Shown here: positions 41,692 through 49,089 of the stretch, in pieces
Numbering within the stretch: position 1 is the first letter of the stretch
Layout of the letters: each line of letters starts with the position of its first letter
Assembly (NCBI GenBank): GCA_020831715.1
Contig: JAFIGA010000294.1
Location: forward strand, 1 to 49,089
Direction: 5' to 3'
From: Leptospira sp.
GTDB lineage: Bacteria > Spirochaetota > Leptospiria > Leptospirales > Leptospiraceae
DNA length: 49,089 bases
Translations under genes and position numbers: made by a program
Notes under the pieces: generated by a model
Told to the model about the DNA's origin: nothing
The model's database searches: none
The model's input: only the letters and a program-made list of their open reading frames with translations

Positions 41692-42215
41692 TTTTTACCG
41701 TAAAGATTTGTGATTTTGAGATAACTTAGAGTTTCGTTGAATTCTTGTTCTGTCATACCAACTTCAAATAAAGCCAGTCCTATACCAACTAAACTTAACC
41801 CCATTCTATCGGAACTTAAATGACCCATTCGAGAACCTATAAAATGTATGTCTTTTTCCAATTCTCCATCTGCTCCGCCTGACTTAAAATGAAGCACTGT
41901 TGTATCTTGTACATCTTGAACGTAACGAGTATCCAGATCAGTCCATTTTTCTTTGGGTTTTGGCTCATTGGAATTGGAATCCTGGGGTTCAATCCCATAT
42001 TCTTGAGAACCTTTGTCTTTTGCTGGAATGGATGATCTGCTAGATTGAATAAAGGATTTTGAAACAGAATCAATAGATGCAGATACCGATGCTGAACTCA
42101 ATAGAACTGCACCGCCGGCTAAATATACAATAGACACGGAGGACTTGAATAAAGCCTCTCCAATCATACAATTATTAAAAAATATTGCAATTACGATTAT
42201 GAGAGACTTTTTCAT
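41655..42215 (-). CDS. Ser-rich putative lipoprotein, paralogue of its upstream neighbour
   Basis: The lipobox is FFNNC near residue 15, so lipidation is likely. A hydrophobic and Ser-rich stretch follows, with ASVSASIDSVSKSF, then the globular part: YVQDVQD...KDIHFIGSRMG and LVGIGLALFEVGMTEQEFNETL. The neighbour at 42224-42688 has the same layout (Cys, Ser-rich tether, Y-x-x-DV, then a glycine-rich helix with E). They are likely tandem duplicates. The function is unknown. The start is 8 bp after the neighbour's stop, with no Shine-Dalgarno, so coupling is likely. Confidence 0.65.
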   Translation of the reverse strand: MKKSLIIVIAIFFNNCMIGEALFKSSVSIVYLAGGAVLLSSASVSASIDSVSKSFIQSSRSSIPAKDKGSQEYGIEPQDSNSNEPKPKEKWTDLDTRYVQDVQDTTVLHFKSGGADGELEKDIHFIGSRMGHLSSDRMGLSLVGIGLALFEVGMTEQEFNETLSYLKITNLYGKNCLIYGYRLKNG

Positions 42216-42223
42216 ATTTTATA

Positions 42224-42688
42224 TTAAGAATTAAATCCTTCTAGAATTGCATCAGCTAATTCTGGTTTCTCCGGGCAAGAAATTTGTGTAATTTCCCGAA
42301 CTTCGTCCAAAGAGTATCCAGCTTGCTTTAATCCGGAACCAAAAGCAGTATAAGTACCTCTGTATTCTCTCCAAGAAACTATACCATTTTTCTCTGCAAT
42401 TCTTGCAATGTCATCTTCCAAAGTAACAAGCAGTTCTTGATCTTTTGCATAAAGGGAAACAATAGTTTCTACATCCTTGCGATAAATAGAGCTTTTCTCA
42501 TCATCCTTTGGTGCCGATGACTTGGAAATAGACCCTAACGATTTGGAAATGGATCCCAAAACAGACGCAACGGAAGTGCTGATAGAGTCCAAAGATTGAG
42601 AAGCTGTGGATATACTACTAAAAATAGCACAATTCGTTATCCCAAAAGCCAAGCATAGGGAAAGTATACTCATATAAATTGTTTTCAT
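42224..42688 (-). CDS. Ser-rich putative lipoprotein, upstream paralogue
   Basis: A lipobox ITNC ends the signal near residue 20. The tether is a repetitive Ser-rich region (SISTASQSLDSISTS, SISKSLGSISKSS). The domain has VETIVSLYAKDQELL and SGLKQAGYSLDEVREI. ATG at 42688 is preferred because GGAGG lies six bases upstream; an ATG-less extension to 42700 is unlikely. It heads a unit with its paralogue, the DUF4105-like protein and the membrane protein. I do not know a function. Confidence 0.65.
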   Translation of the reverse strand: MKTIYMSILSLCLAFGITNCAIFSSISTASQSLDSISTSVASVLGSISKSLGSISKSSAPKDDEKSSIYRKDVETIVSLYAKDQELLVTLEDDIARIAEKNGIVSWREYRGTYTAFGSGLKQAGYSLDEVREITQISCPEKPELADAILEGFNS

Positions 42689-42748
42689 AAAAACCTCCAA
42701 GGAATTAAATAAATTATATTTTAAAAAAATAATGGGTCAAATCTTTTT

Positions 42749-44650
42749 TTAACTTTTTAGGGAAAAAACCCGAGAGCCATAGGCTTCTAAATTCAAGGTC
42801 AAAATTCCATTTTCCCACTCTGCAGATTCTTCTACTTGTCCGGTCCAAAAATCTTCCCAACTTGAATTCTTGGGTTGAGCGGGCAGCTTTAAATGTATTT
42901 TTTTTGGTTTGGATGTTGGGTTCCATACTCCTAAAAATCCGGCTGGATTGTAAATTCCTTCCGGAAACTCATTCTCAAATATACCCAAAGGCAGTGGTGT
43001 CTTGGATTGACAAAGCTTAGACAATTCAATCGTTTTCAACAATAAATCATATCTATCCTCTTCCAATTGAGTCATGTCATCACTCACCAAAAGCATTCCC
43101 CCCGAAACAGCCATGACAGTTGCCATAATCAAAGTCTGATTGTAGTTCATGCTATTTTTTTTCTTACGAACCAACAAACAATCCGGATCATTTAACCAAA
43201 AAATTCTGTGCATGGAGGAACGTGTGATATCATTGATGAGAGCCTTTTCTGTGGAAAGGGCATTTTTATCTTTAAGAAGTCTACGTTTTATTTCCGGTTT
43301 CCAAAAAGGAGCAACATCACAACTAATTCTCATTCCTTGAAAGAATCCAATCGAAGGGAAAATCGGTGCCCCGCATCCCAATAGAAATGTATCCTTTCCT
43401 ACAGTTTTACGAATGAGCTTGAGTGCATTTTGGTATCTCACTTGAGGAGTGATGCTGGGGTCAAAAACCTGGCCCGGATGAAGTCCTGCGTACAAAAAGT
43501 CTAGTTTCAGGTAAGGATAACCCCAATCCTTGGTGATGGTTTTGAAAACTTTTGCAAGAAATTCCAAAGACTTGGGATGGGTAAGATCGAGAGAGTATGT
43601 GTAGTCTGTTCCCCAAAGTGGATTCCATAGAGCCGGAACAGGTTCTCCTTCTTCATCTTTTAAAACTGCTTCAGGATACTGTTGAAAGAATTCACTCTCT
43701 TTTCTGACCAAAAATGGGGCAAGCCATATGCCCGGCTCATAGCCTTCTCTTCGAATTTCATCGGCGATTACTTTCATGCCTACCGGAAATTTTTCATTGG
43801 GATAGAGCCAATCCCCAATGGTTCTTTGGTATCCATCATCTACTTGAAAGAACTGGATCGGTAATTTCTTCTTTTTAACTTCCTTTAGGTTATCCAATAT
43901 CACTTTTTCCGAGATCTTGGTATAATAATAGTACCAAGAACACCAACCTGTAGGAGTCTTTTTTACTAATTCCGGTATGGTGATAGTTTCGGATAATTTT
44001 TGGAAATAATTCTGAATTGCTTTTTCCGGTGAGCCCTTGAATTGATTGAGGATGAATTCCGGAACACTTATTTTTGAATTGGTTTTCCATTCCGGCGAAC
44101 AGTGGTAATCCAAAATGATGGAAATGTCTTTAATGCTTCCATCATTTTCCATTAATATATGAAAACGCACTCCGGGGTCTGCTAGTTTTGACACACCTAC
44201 AATTATTCCGGAATCCGATTCAGGATTGTAGAGACATACAAATCCTTCAGATATAAAATCGCCAGCTTCACCGCTATGATGTGAATAGATATTTTCTTGA
44301 GAATAACGCAAAAATTCCAAAGAGGGGGATACATCTTTTGCATCAGGAGGATAGCTCGCCGAAAAACTCCAAGATTGGTATCCATGCTGAAAAATTTTGA
44401 ATCCGATTCCTGTTGGGATCAAGTTAGATAGAGATATAGATATAGTTTCAAGATGAAAACCCACAGGAGGACGCAGAGAATCAATCCAAATCAATATTGG
44501 TTTTATGGAAACGGAATTTCCGTCCTTGGAATCTGTGACTTTTCCTTTGAATTTGGCACAATCACTGCCTTGGAATTCTGAACTATGTTCAGGTATTCTA
44601 CTTACCAATTCACTATCAAAAACTTTATAATAAAAAACTATATCTGGCAT
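42749..44650 (-). CDS. GH36 alpha-galactosidase-like glycosidase
   Basis: The GH36 catalytic core is present: GWCSWYYYYTKISE, FFQVDDGYQRTIGDW, WLAPFLVR, PYLKLDFLYAG with nucleophile D384, and RISCDVAPFW with acid/base D445. An N-terminal beta domain (about 1-230) and a short C-terminal beta domain (about 540-633) complete the usual GH36 layout. The substrate may be an alpha-galactoside or another alpha-linked glycan; some relatives act on other sugars. No signal peptide is seen, so it is cytoplasmic. It is divergent from the RNase D-like gene, and the lipoprotein genes begin 60 bp downstream. Confidence 0.88.
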   Translation of the reverse strand: MPDIVFYYKVFDSELVSRIPEHSSEFQGSDCAKFKGKVTDSKDGNSVSIKPILIWIDSLRPPVGFHLETISISLSNLIPTGIGFKIFQHGYQSWSFSASYPPDAKDVSPSLEFLRYSQENIYSHHSGEAGDFISEGFVCLYNPESDSGIIVGVSKLADPGVRFHILMENDGSIKDISIILDYHCSPEWKTNSKISVPEFILNQFKGSPEKAIQNYFQKLSETITIPELVKKTPTGWCSWYYYYTKISEKVILDNLKEVKKKKLPIQFFQVDDGYQRTIGDWLYPNEKFPVGMKVIADEIRREGYEPGIWLAPFLVRKESEFFQQYPEAVLKDEEGEPVPALWNPLWGTDYTYSLDLTHPKSLEFLAKVFKTITKDWGYPYLKLDFLYAGLHPGQVFDPSITPQVRYQNALKLIRKTVGKDTFLLGCGAPIFPSIGFFQGMRISCDVAPFWKPEIKRRLLKDKNALSTEKALINDITRSSMHRIFWLNDPDCLLVRKKKNSMNYNQTLIMATVMAVSGGMLLVSDDMTQLEEDRYDLLLKTIELSKLCQSKTPLPLGIFENEFPEGIYNPAGFLGVWNPTSKPKKIHLKLPAQPKNSSWEDFWTGQVEESAEWENGILTLNLEAYGSRVFSLKS

Positions 44651-44699
44651 AATAAAAAATTAAATTGAAACCTCATTTACATTAAAAAAACTAATACTT

Positions 44700-45338
44700 A
44701 TGAGTCAAAAACAATCCATAATTCGACCTACAGTATTTCAAGCTGATTTATCAGATGAAATGAAAGCAATCTACGAAAACGACGATCATTTAGCTGTTGA
44801 TTGTGAAATGATGGGATTGAATCCCAGAAGGGATAGATTGTGCGTAATTCAATTTATGGATTCCAAAAACAACGCATCCTTGGTACAAATCCTACTTGAT
44901 CAAACATCTGCTCCTAATATCAAGGCACTTTTCGAAAATCCAAAGATCACAAAAATTTTCCATTTTGCCAGAATGGATCTAACCTTTCTTACTGCTAAAT
45001 TGGGTATTCGTGTAAATCCTGTATTTTGTACCAAGATCGCAAGTAAATTGGCAAGGACCTATACAGATCGGCATGGACTTAAAGAGTTGGTAAAAGAATT
45101 CTTTGATGAAAACATGGACAAGCAAAAGCAATCCTCCGACTGGGGGAAAAAAGTTCTTACCAAGGAACAGTTAGAGTATGCAACAGGAGATGTGAGATAT
45201 TTGATATCACTCAAGCATACCTTACATGAAATGCTTATTAGAGAAGGGCGCTTGGAATTCGCAGAAAAATGTTTCGGTTTTCTGAATACCTTCGTAGAGT
45301 TGGATCTTATCGAAATGAAAGATATATTCGAGCATTGA
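44700..45338 (+). CDS. Ribonuclease D-like 3'-5' exonuclease
   Basis: The DEDDy exonuclease motif is complete: D34-C-E36 (LAVDCEMMG), D93 (FARMDLTF), and Y160 with D164 (LEYATGDVRYL). The protein is 212 aa, with the exonuclease domain only and no HRDC domains, so it is the short type. RNase D trims the 3' end of tRNA and other structured RNAs. ATG at 44700 is supported by direct continuity into the domain. RadA follows 41 bp later. Confidence 0.9.
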   Translation: MSQKQSIIRPTVFQADLSDEMKAIYENDDHLAVDCEMMGLNPRRDRLCVIQFMDSKNNASLVQILLDQTSAPNIKALFENPKITKIFHFARMDLTFLTAKLGIRVNPVFCTKIASKLARTYTDRHGLKELVKEFFDENMDKQKQSSDWGKKVLTKEQLEYATGDVRYLISLKHTLHEMLIREGRLEFAEKCFGFLNTFVELDLIEMKDIFEH

Positions 45339-45379
45339 AATAATAGGTCAGATAAAATGATTATTTCCGGAAAATATAA

Positions 45380-46753
45380 TTGAAAAAAAAAGCTCCCACC
45401 AAAGTTTTTCATTGTACCAACTGCGGAGAAAAATTTCCCCGCTGGTCAGGCAAATGCCCCGCCTGTGAAACCTGGAATTCCATCGAGGAATGGGTGGAAA
45501 CCGGCTCCAAATTCACCGAAGCGAAACGTAACATTTCTGATCCGCCCCGATACGAAAAGCCCATACCGTTAACCGAAGTAGAAGAAGATAAATTCATCCG
45601 ACGTTCAACCGGGTTTCAAGAATTGGATTTGGTCTTGGGTGGGGGCATAGTTCCGGGAAGTTTGGTGTTAATCGGAGGAGAGCCCGGAGTAGGGAAGTCC
45701 ACTCTAATTTTGGAAGTAGCTAAAAATCTATCCGCTTCGGGGAAGGTTTTGTATGTCTCGGGAGAGGAGTCTTCTTCTCAGATTGGACTCCGTGCAAAGA
45801 GAATGTCTATCAGTACGCCGGATATACTTTTGTCTTCCGAGTCTTATGTAGAAAACATCATTCAAATGATGGAACATATCCAACCTTCAATCGTATTCAT
45901 CGATTCGATACAAACTGTCCAGAAGCAATCTCTCATCAACCAAGCAGGAACTGTCACCCAACTCAGAGAATCCACTCAATCTTTTCTGGAAACGGCAAAA
46001 GGCTTGTCCATTCCTATATTTTTAATCGGTCACATTACAAAGGAAGGTTCCATCGCCGGACCAAAAGTTTTGGAACATTTGGTGGATACGGTTCTTTATT
46101 TTGAAGGGGACAAATTAAACTACTACCGCATCCTTCGTGCTGTGAAAAATCGATTCGGTGCCGTGGGTGACATTGCCGTTTTCGAAATGAAAAACCAAGG
46201 ACTCGAAGAAGTAAAGGATCGAAATGATCTATTCATTTTTAAAGACCAAGAGCGTGCAGAAGGTTCTGTTCTTGCCGCAGTTTTGGAAGGTTCCCGTGCC
46301 CTCAGTGTAGAAGTCCAAGCCCTTGTGGCAAAATCCAGTCTTGCCCAGGCTCGTAGAATGTCCGAAGGTCTGGATAATAAAAGACTGATTCTACTCTGTG
46401 CCGTCTTGGAGAAATATTTAGGCTTACCTCTGTCCGGCTCAGATGTATTTGCCAACCTTGCCGGTGGACTCAATATCGATGAACCTGCATTAGATCTAGC
46501 CATCTGTGCCGCAATTCTAAGCAGTGCCTCCAACCAACCGGTATCCAGTAAAACCGCATTCTTGGGTGAAGTAGGTCTTTCCGGTGAGGTTCGAAATGTC
46601 GGACAACTGGGGCTTAGAATCAAAGAACTGGAAGGAATCGGAATCGAAAGAATCATACTACCCATATCCAGCCAAAAAGAATGGAAGGATACAAATACCA
46701 ATCTGAAATTGGAAGGAATTACCCATCTAAGGGATCTGAATCAATTGTTATAA
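45380..46753 (+). CDS. radA: DNA repair protein RadA
   Basis: RadA is a hexameric branch-migration helicase in homologous recombination. A zinc finger (C12, C15, C26, C29) precedes the RecA-like ATPase with Walker A GGEPGVGKST, the family motif KNRFGAVGDI, and a C-terminal Lon-protease-like domain with ANLAGGLNIDEP and FLGEVGLSGEVR. At 457 aa it is full length. The start is TTG, with a weak GGAAAA site upstream. The gene ends just before the minus-strand terminator of the ankyrin gene. Confidence 0.95.
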   Translation: MKKKAPTKVFHCTNCGEKFPRWSGKCPACETWNSIEEWVETGSKFTEAKRNISDPPRYEKPIPLTEVEEDKFIRRSTGFQELDLVLGGGIVPGSLVLIGGEPGVGKSTLILEVAKNLSASGKVLYVSGEESSSQIGLRAKRMSISTPDILLSSESYVENIIQMMEHIQPSIVFIDSIQTVQKQSLINQAGTVTQLRESTQSFLETAKGLSIPIFLIGHITKEGSIAGPKVLEHLVDTVLYFEGDKLNYYRILRAVKNRFGAVGDIAVFEMKNQGLEEVKDRNDLFIFKDQERAEGSVLAAVLEGSRALSVEVQALVAKSSLAQARRMSEGLDNKRLILLCAVLEKYLGLPLSGSDVFANLAGGLNIDEPALDLAICAAILSSASNQPVSSKTAFLGEVGLSGEVRNVGQLGLRIKELEGIGIERIILPISSQKEWKDTNTNLKLEGITHLRDLNQLL

Positions 46754-46778
46754 AAAAGCCGCACTTGGATAGTGCGGC
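46750..46778 (-). terminator. Terminator of the ankyrin gene, minus strand
   Basis: A perfect 8-bp stem, GCCGCACT (46758-46765) with AGTGCGGC (46771-46778), has a 5-base loop. On the minus strand a run of T follows directly (AAAAAA on the plus strand), so it ends the leftward ankyrin transcript. There is no T-run in the plus direction, so it does not clearly stop radA. Confidence 0.75.
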
Positions 46779-46813
46779 AAAGGTTGATGGAATTTCTTTA
46801 AAGTAAGAACGAA

Positions 46814-48163
46814 TTATTTATCAAATCCAATCATTTTGTTTTTATTCCAGACTCCGATTTTATTGTCCATTTTGCCAATTGAAATAGTTTTTAACCCGCC
46901 TTTTGACTGCAAGAATTGAGCTATTGCTGGCTTTTCATTTTTATGAGCAAAATACATTGGAGATGATATTGGTACTTCTCCGCTCATTAAATCAGAAAAT
47001 CCTTCTCCTAAACCTGAAAAGCTAAATGGAAAACTCACTTTTTTTATCTCACCTTGTGGGTGGAAAATAATATTCACATCCGCTCCGTTGTCCAGTAGGA
47101 TTTTTACAGCATCCATATTCCCTTCAAAACCTGCTACATGCAAAGGACTCCAGCCCCAGGAACCTGCATAGAACCCATGAGAATTTACTGATCCTCCGGC
47201 TTTGATATATTCCTGAATAGACTTTGTATCATTTGCCGCACAAGCTTTCCATATGTCGATTCTCCAGGGAGAAATATCATAAGGAGTATGATTGTCGTTA
47301 TTCGTTACCTTAAAATCCGCTTTTGCCGCAACAAGCATATTATAGACTTCTTTATTACCAAATTTAGCCGCCATGTGAAGGGGAGTTTCTCCTCGTATGT
47401 TTTTCTCATTCAATTTTACCTTTCTTTGAATAAGCAATTTTACGGATTCTGAATCTCCACGAACAAGAGCCAGGTGAAGCGGAGTGAATAAACCGGTTTC
47501 TCTCGGAGTTATACGATTTGGATCTGCTTTGGATTTCAGAAGAAGAGAGACAATTTCTGAAACAGGTAGCTTCTTCTCATTGAACCATTCTACATCTTTT
47601 TTGGTTTTTTCATTTTCCTTTTGAATTTTTTGTTCTAGTTCAATAACTCTTTTGTACTTTTCACTATCCATGAATGGAATTTCTTTTTCTTTAGCGATAT
47701 CTTGTTCGTATTTAGATACTCGAATAAATCCATCCAAAATATCTCCTCCCAATGCCGCCATTAAAGGGTCAATACCGTACTTATCTTCTTGTTTGGCATT
47801 GGCACCATTCTTCAATAAAAAGTCGGTAATTTTTATCTTTTGGGAATAGTCTTTTTTGGGATCCTTATCATTAAGAGCATGAACGGGACTCACCGCATAG
47901 TGAAGAGTAGTCCTTCCGTTTTCCGTATCGTATTCCAAAATATCATAGCCTTTGGATTTTAAGAATTCCAAAAATTCATAGCTACCATGCCTTGCCGCAC
48001 TTGTAGCAAGCTTTTCTTCCGGGTTAAGTTTGGAGCCTTTTTCCAGTAATTGATTTGCTGTAGCAACATCGTTGTTGTAAGCGGCTTTTTGCATAGCACT
48101 GGAACAATTTGCAACAAGCAAAGACAGGCAAATCCCCAATATAATTTTAAATTTCTTACTCAT
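46814..48163 (-). CDS. Ankyrin-repeat lipoprotein
   Basis: The signal ends in the lipobox VANC near residue 20. The mature part has about five ankyrin repeats, for instance GRTTLHYAVSPVHALND, TPLHLALVRGDSESVKLLIQR, and GETPLHMAAKFGNKEVYNMLVAAKA, then WSPLHVAGFEGNMDAVKILLDNGADV. Such repeats bind other proteins. The C-terminal 100 residues are non-repeat. GGAGA lies five bases before the ATG at 48163. Envelope location is inferred from the signal. No partner is evident. Confidence 0.85.
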   Translation of the reverse strand: MSKKFKIILGICLSLLVANCSSAMQKAAYNNDVATANQLLEKGSKLNPEEKLATSAARHGSYEFLEFLKSKGYDILEYDTENGRTTLHYAVSPVHALNDKDPKKDYSQKIKITDFLLKNGANAKQEDKYGIDPLMAALGGDILDGFIRVSKYEQDIAKEKEIPFMDSEKYKRVIELEQKIQKENEKTKKDVEWFNEKKLPVSEIVSLLLKSKADPNRITPRETGLFTPLHLALVRGDSESVKLLIQRKVKLNEKNIRGETPLHMAAKFGNKEVYNMLVAAKADFKVTNNDNHTPYDISPWRIDIWKACAANDTKSIQEYIKAGGSVNSHGFYAGSWGWSPLHVAGFEGNMDAVKILLDNGADVNIIFHPQGEIKKVSFPFSFSGLGEGFSDLMSGEVPISSPMYFAHKNEKPAIAQFLQSKGGLKTISIGKMDNKIGVWNKNKMIGFDK

Positions 48164-48193
48164 CTTTTTCTCCTATTAATTAAAATTTTATCA

Positions 48194-48233
48194 GAAAAAG
48201 AAATAAAGGTCGTCCGAAATCATGATTCCGGAC
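48194..48233 (-). terminator. Possible terminator downstream of the partial gene
   Basis: GTCCGAAATCA and TGATTCCGGAC (48212-48233) form an 11-bp stem with one mismatch. On the minus strand a T-rich run follows (to about 48194), as in a weak Rho-independent terminator. It could instead be an operator of the ankyrin gene. The centre forms a near-palindrome. Confidence 0.4.
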
Positions 48234-48280
48234 ATTTAAAAAACGAAAATTATACAAAATTTGTTAAATAGCTATATATT

Positions 48281-49089
48281 TTAATAGACTATGGCATTCA
48301 TTCTCGGTTCTATCATTTCCATCCCGCTGCTTATTTTAACCTTAGCATAGGTAGGGAAAATTTCTTGCACTGTGCCTCGACCAATAACTTTTCCATCTTT
48401 CGAAATTACAACTGAGCGACCCGGAACTAGTTTTTCCGATACTCGATTGCCGGTAATAGTAATTGTTTTTTTGTCTTTTTGAACCAGAAATACTGAGCCA
48501 AGCAAACGTGGACTTATTGATTTTTTTTCAGAGGTTGGTTTTTTAATTTTCCTGAAAACTAAATCTTGACCCGGAGTTTTTAATACATTTGTTGAGAATC
48601 GTAATGTATCCTTATCCACTAAATCCAATCGGATTTTTCTTCTACAATACATATCCGCTAATTTTGCACAATTCTCAACATTTCTCTTCATAGTAGCGGA
48701 TCCGGATTGCCCTCGGAATTCGTCTTCTTCCCATGGAGAAAATTTGCTTTCATTCCAGTCGGTCAAATTCCCTGCACTCCCATTGTACTCGCGGAATCTC
48801 ACAAGTTCGAGAACACTGGGAGACACGATCTCACGAGAAGAAGTCTGCAAATCGCGAACATCCTTGTAAGTAAATTCTCTTTGGTATAATGAGTTAGCAC
48901 CTTGTTTAGCATTCATAATGATGGAAATTTCAAAATCAAAATTGCCATCTTTCTTTTTCTTAATGTCCATTACTCCTGTAGTATAATAATCACCTAAAAA
49001 CCCCAAAGAATCCTCAAAAGGTTCTAACTGCCAGCTTCCTTCGGCTTCAAATTCGGGAGATGCCGGATGTTCTTTTAGGGAATATGATG
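48281..49089 (-). CDS. Hypothetical protein, 5' end outside the window
   Basis: The reading frame stays open to the right edge, so the true start is beyond 49089; a TTG at 49006 is unlikely to be it because the frame upstream reads sensibly (SLKEHPASPEFEAEGSWQLEP). I do not recognise the family. The visible part has GDYYTTGVMDIK, a segment with two cysteines (CAKLADMYCRRK), and a C-terminal beta-type domain (FLVQKDKKTITITGNRV, KVIGRGTVQEIFPTYAKVKI) that could be a small barrel. It may be exported, but the signal is not visible. Confidence 0.7.
   Translation of the reverse strand, partial: SYSLKEHPASPEFEAEGSWQLEPFEDSLGFLGDYYTTGVMDIKKKKDGNFDFEISIIMNAKQGANSLYQREFTYKDVRDLQTSSREIVSPSVLELVRFREYNGSAGNLTDWNESKFSPWEEDEFRGQSGSATMKRNVENCAKLADMYCRRKIRLDLVDKDTLRFSTNVLKTPGQDLVFRKIKKPTSEKKSISPRLLGSVFLVQKDKKTITITGNRVSEKLVPGRSVVISKDGKVIGRGTVQEIFPTYAKVKISSGMEMIEPRMNAIVY

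Noticed and set aside
46123..46701. 192-aa minus-strand ORF inside radA
   Set aside because: Antisense to the RadA C-terminal domain; Ser- and Arg-rich composition is typical of a shadow frame.
49006..49006. TTG as the true start of the rightmost gene
   Set aside because: The frame stays open and reads sensibly to the window edge, so the start lies outside.

Overview
The window is an AT-rich chromosomal segment from a spirochaete, most likely a Leptospira-type organism (Leptospiraceae). The grounds are periplasmic-flagellum rod genes in the order flgB-flgC-fliE, many predicted lipoproteins with relaxed spirochaetal lipoboxes, frequent TTG and GTG starts, and a tRNA-Ile/tRNA-Ala pair with no rRNA beside it. 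The species cannot be fixed from the sequence alone. Both edges are ordinary chromosome, and the gene at the right edge is cut off.

Layout. 1-2.05 kb (-): an LpoB-like / COG3014 lipoprotein pair. 2.15-4.2 kb (+): a Cys-rich lipoprotein, nadA and ispF. 4.2-4.4 kb (-): tRNA-Ile and tRNA-Ala. 4.5-6.8 kb (+): topA, then a small RRM protein with its own promoter, a 5'-end hairpin and a terminator. 6.87-9.80 kb: an almost gene-free block of nested, hairpin-rich repeats around one VapBC-like toxin-antitoxin locus whose PIN toxin has an in-frame stop. 9.8-15.4 kb: GH3 glycosidase, acyl-CoA dehydrogenase, and an aminotransferase / prepilin peptidase / pdxH operon. 15.4-21.6 kb (+): a midasin-like double-AAA ATPase, smpB, der, plsY and a hypothetical. 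21.5-26.3 kb: a DUF115 (Maf-like) protein and a short SMC protein, divergent. 26.3-28.0 kb (-): a persulfide-dioxygenase-like hydrolase and a TSUP exporter behind a palindromic operator that covers the promoter. 28.1-29.4 kb (-): flgB, flgC, fliE. 29.6-33.2 kb (+): a complete Mla/MCE lipid transporter (STAS-MlaE, MlaF, MlaD, auxiliary lipoprotein). 33.2-35.2 kb (-): pyk and a hypothetical. 35.3-38.2 kb (+): a histone-deacetylase-like hydrolase, a hypothetical and a response regulator-PP2C phosphatase in tight overlap. 38.1-44.7 kb (-): GH36 glycosidase, two paralogous lipoproteins, a DUF4105/Lnb-like protein and a polytopic membrane protein. 44.7-46.8 kb (+): an RNase D-like exonuclease and radA. 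46.8 kb to the end (-): an ankyrin lipoprotein and a partial hypothetical.

Most of the window is housekeeping and envelope biology. The accessory part is the 6.87-9.80 kb repeat block. It fills the space between the rbp terminator and the GH3 stop codon, it carries repeated inverted ends, and one hairpin keeps complementary arms although the arm sequence differs between copies. The points most worth following are that block and its disabled toxin, the sulfur-operon operator, the SMC with no recognisable hinge, and the midasin-like ATPase with a lost MIDAS motif.
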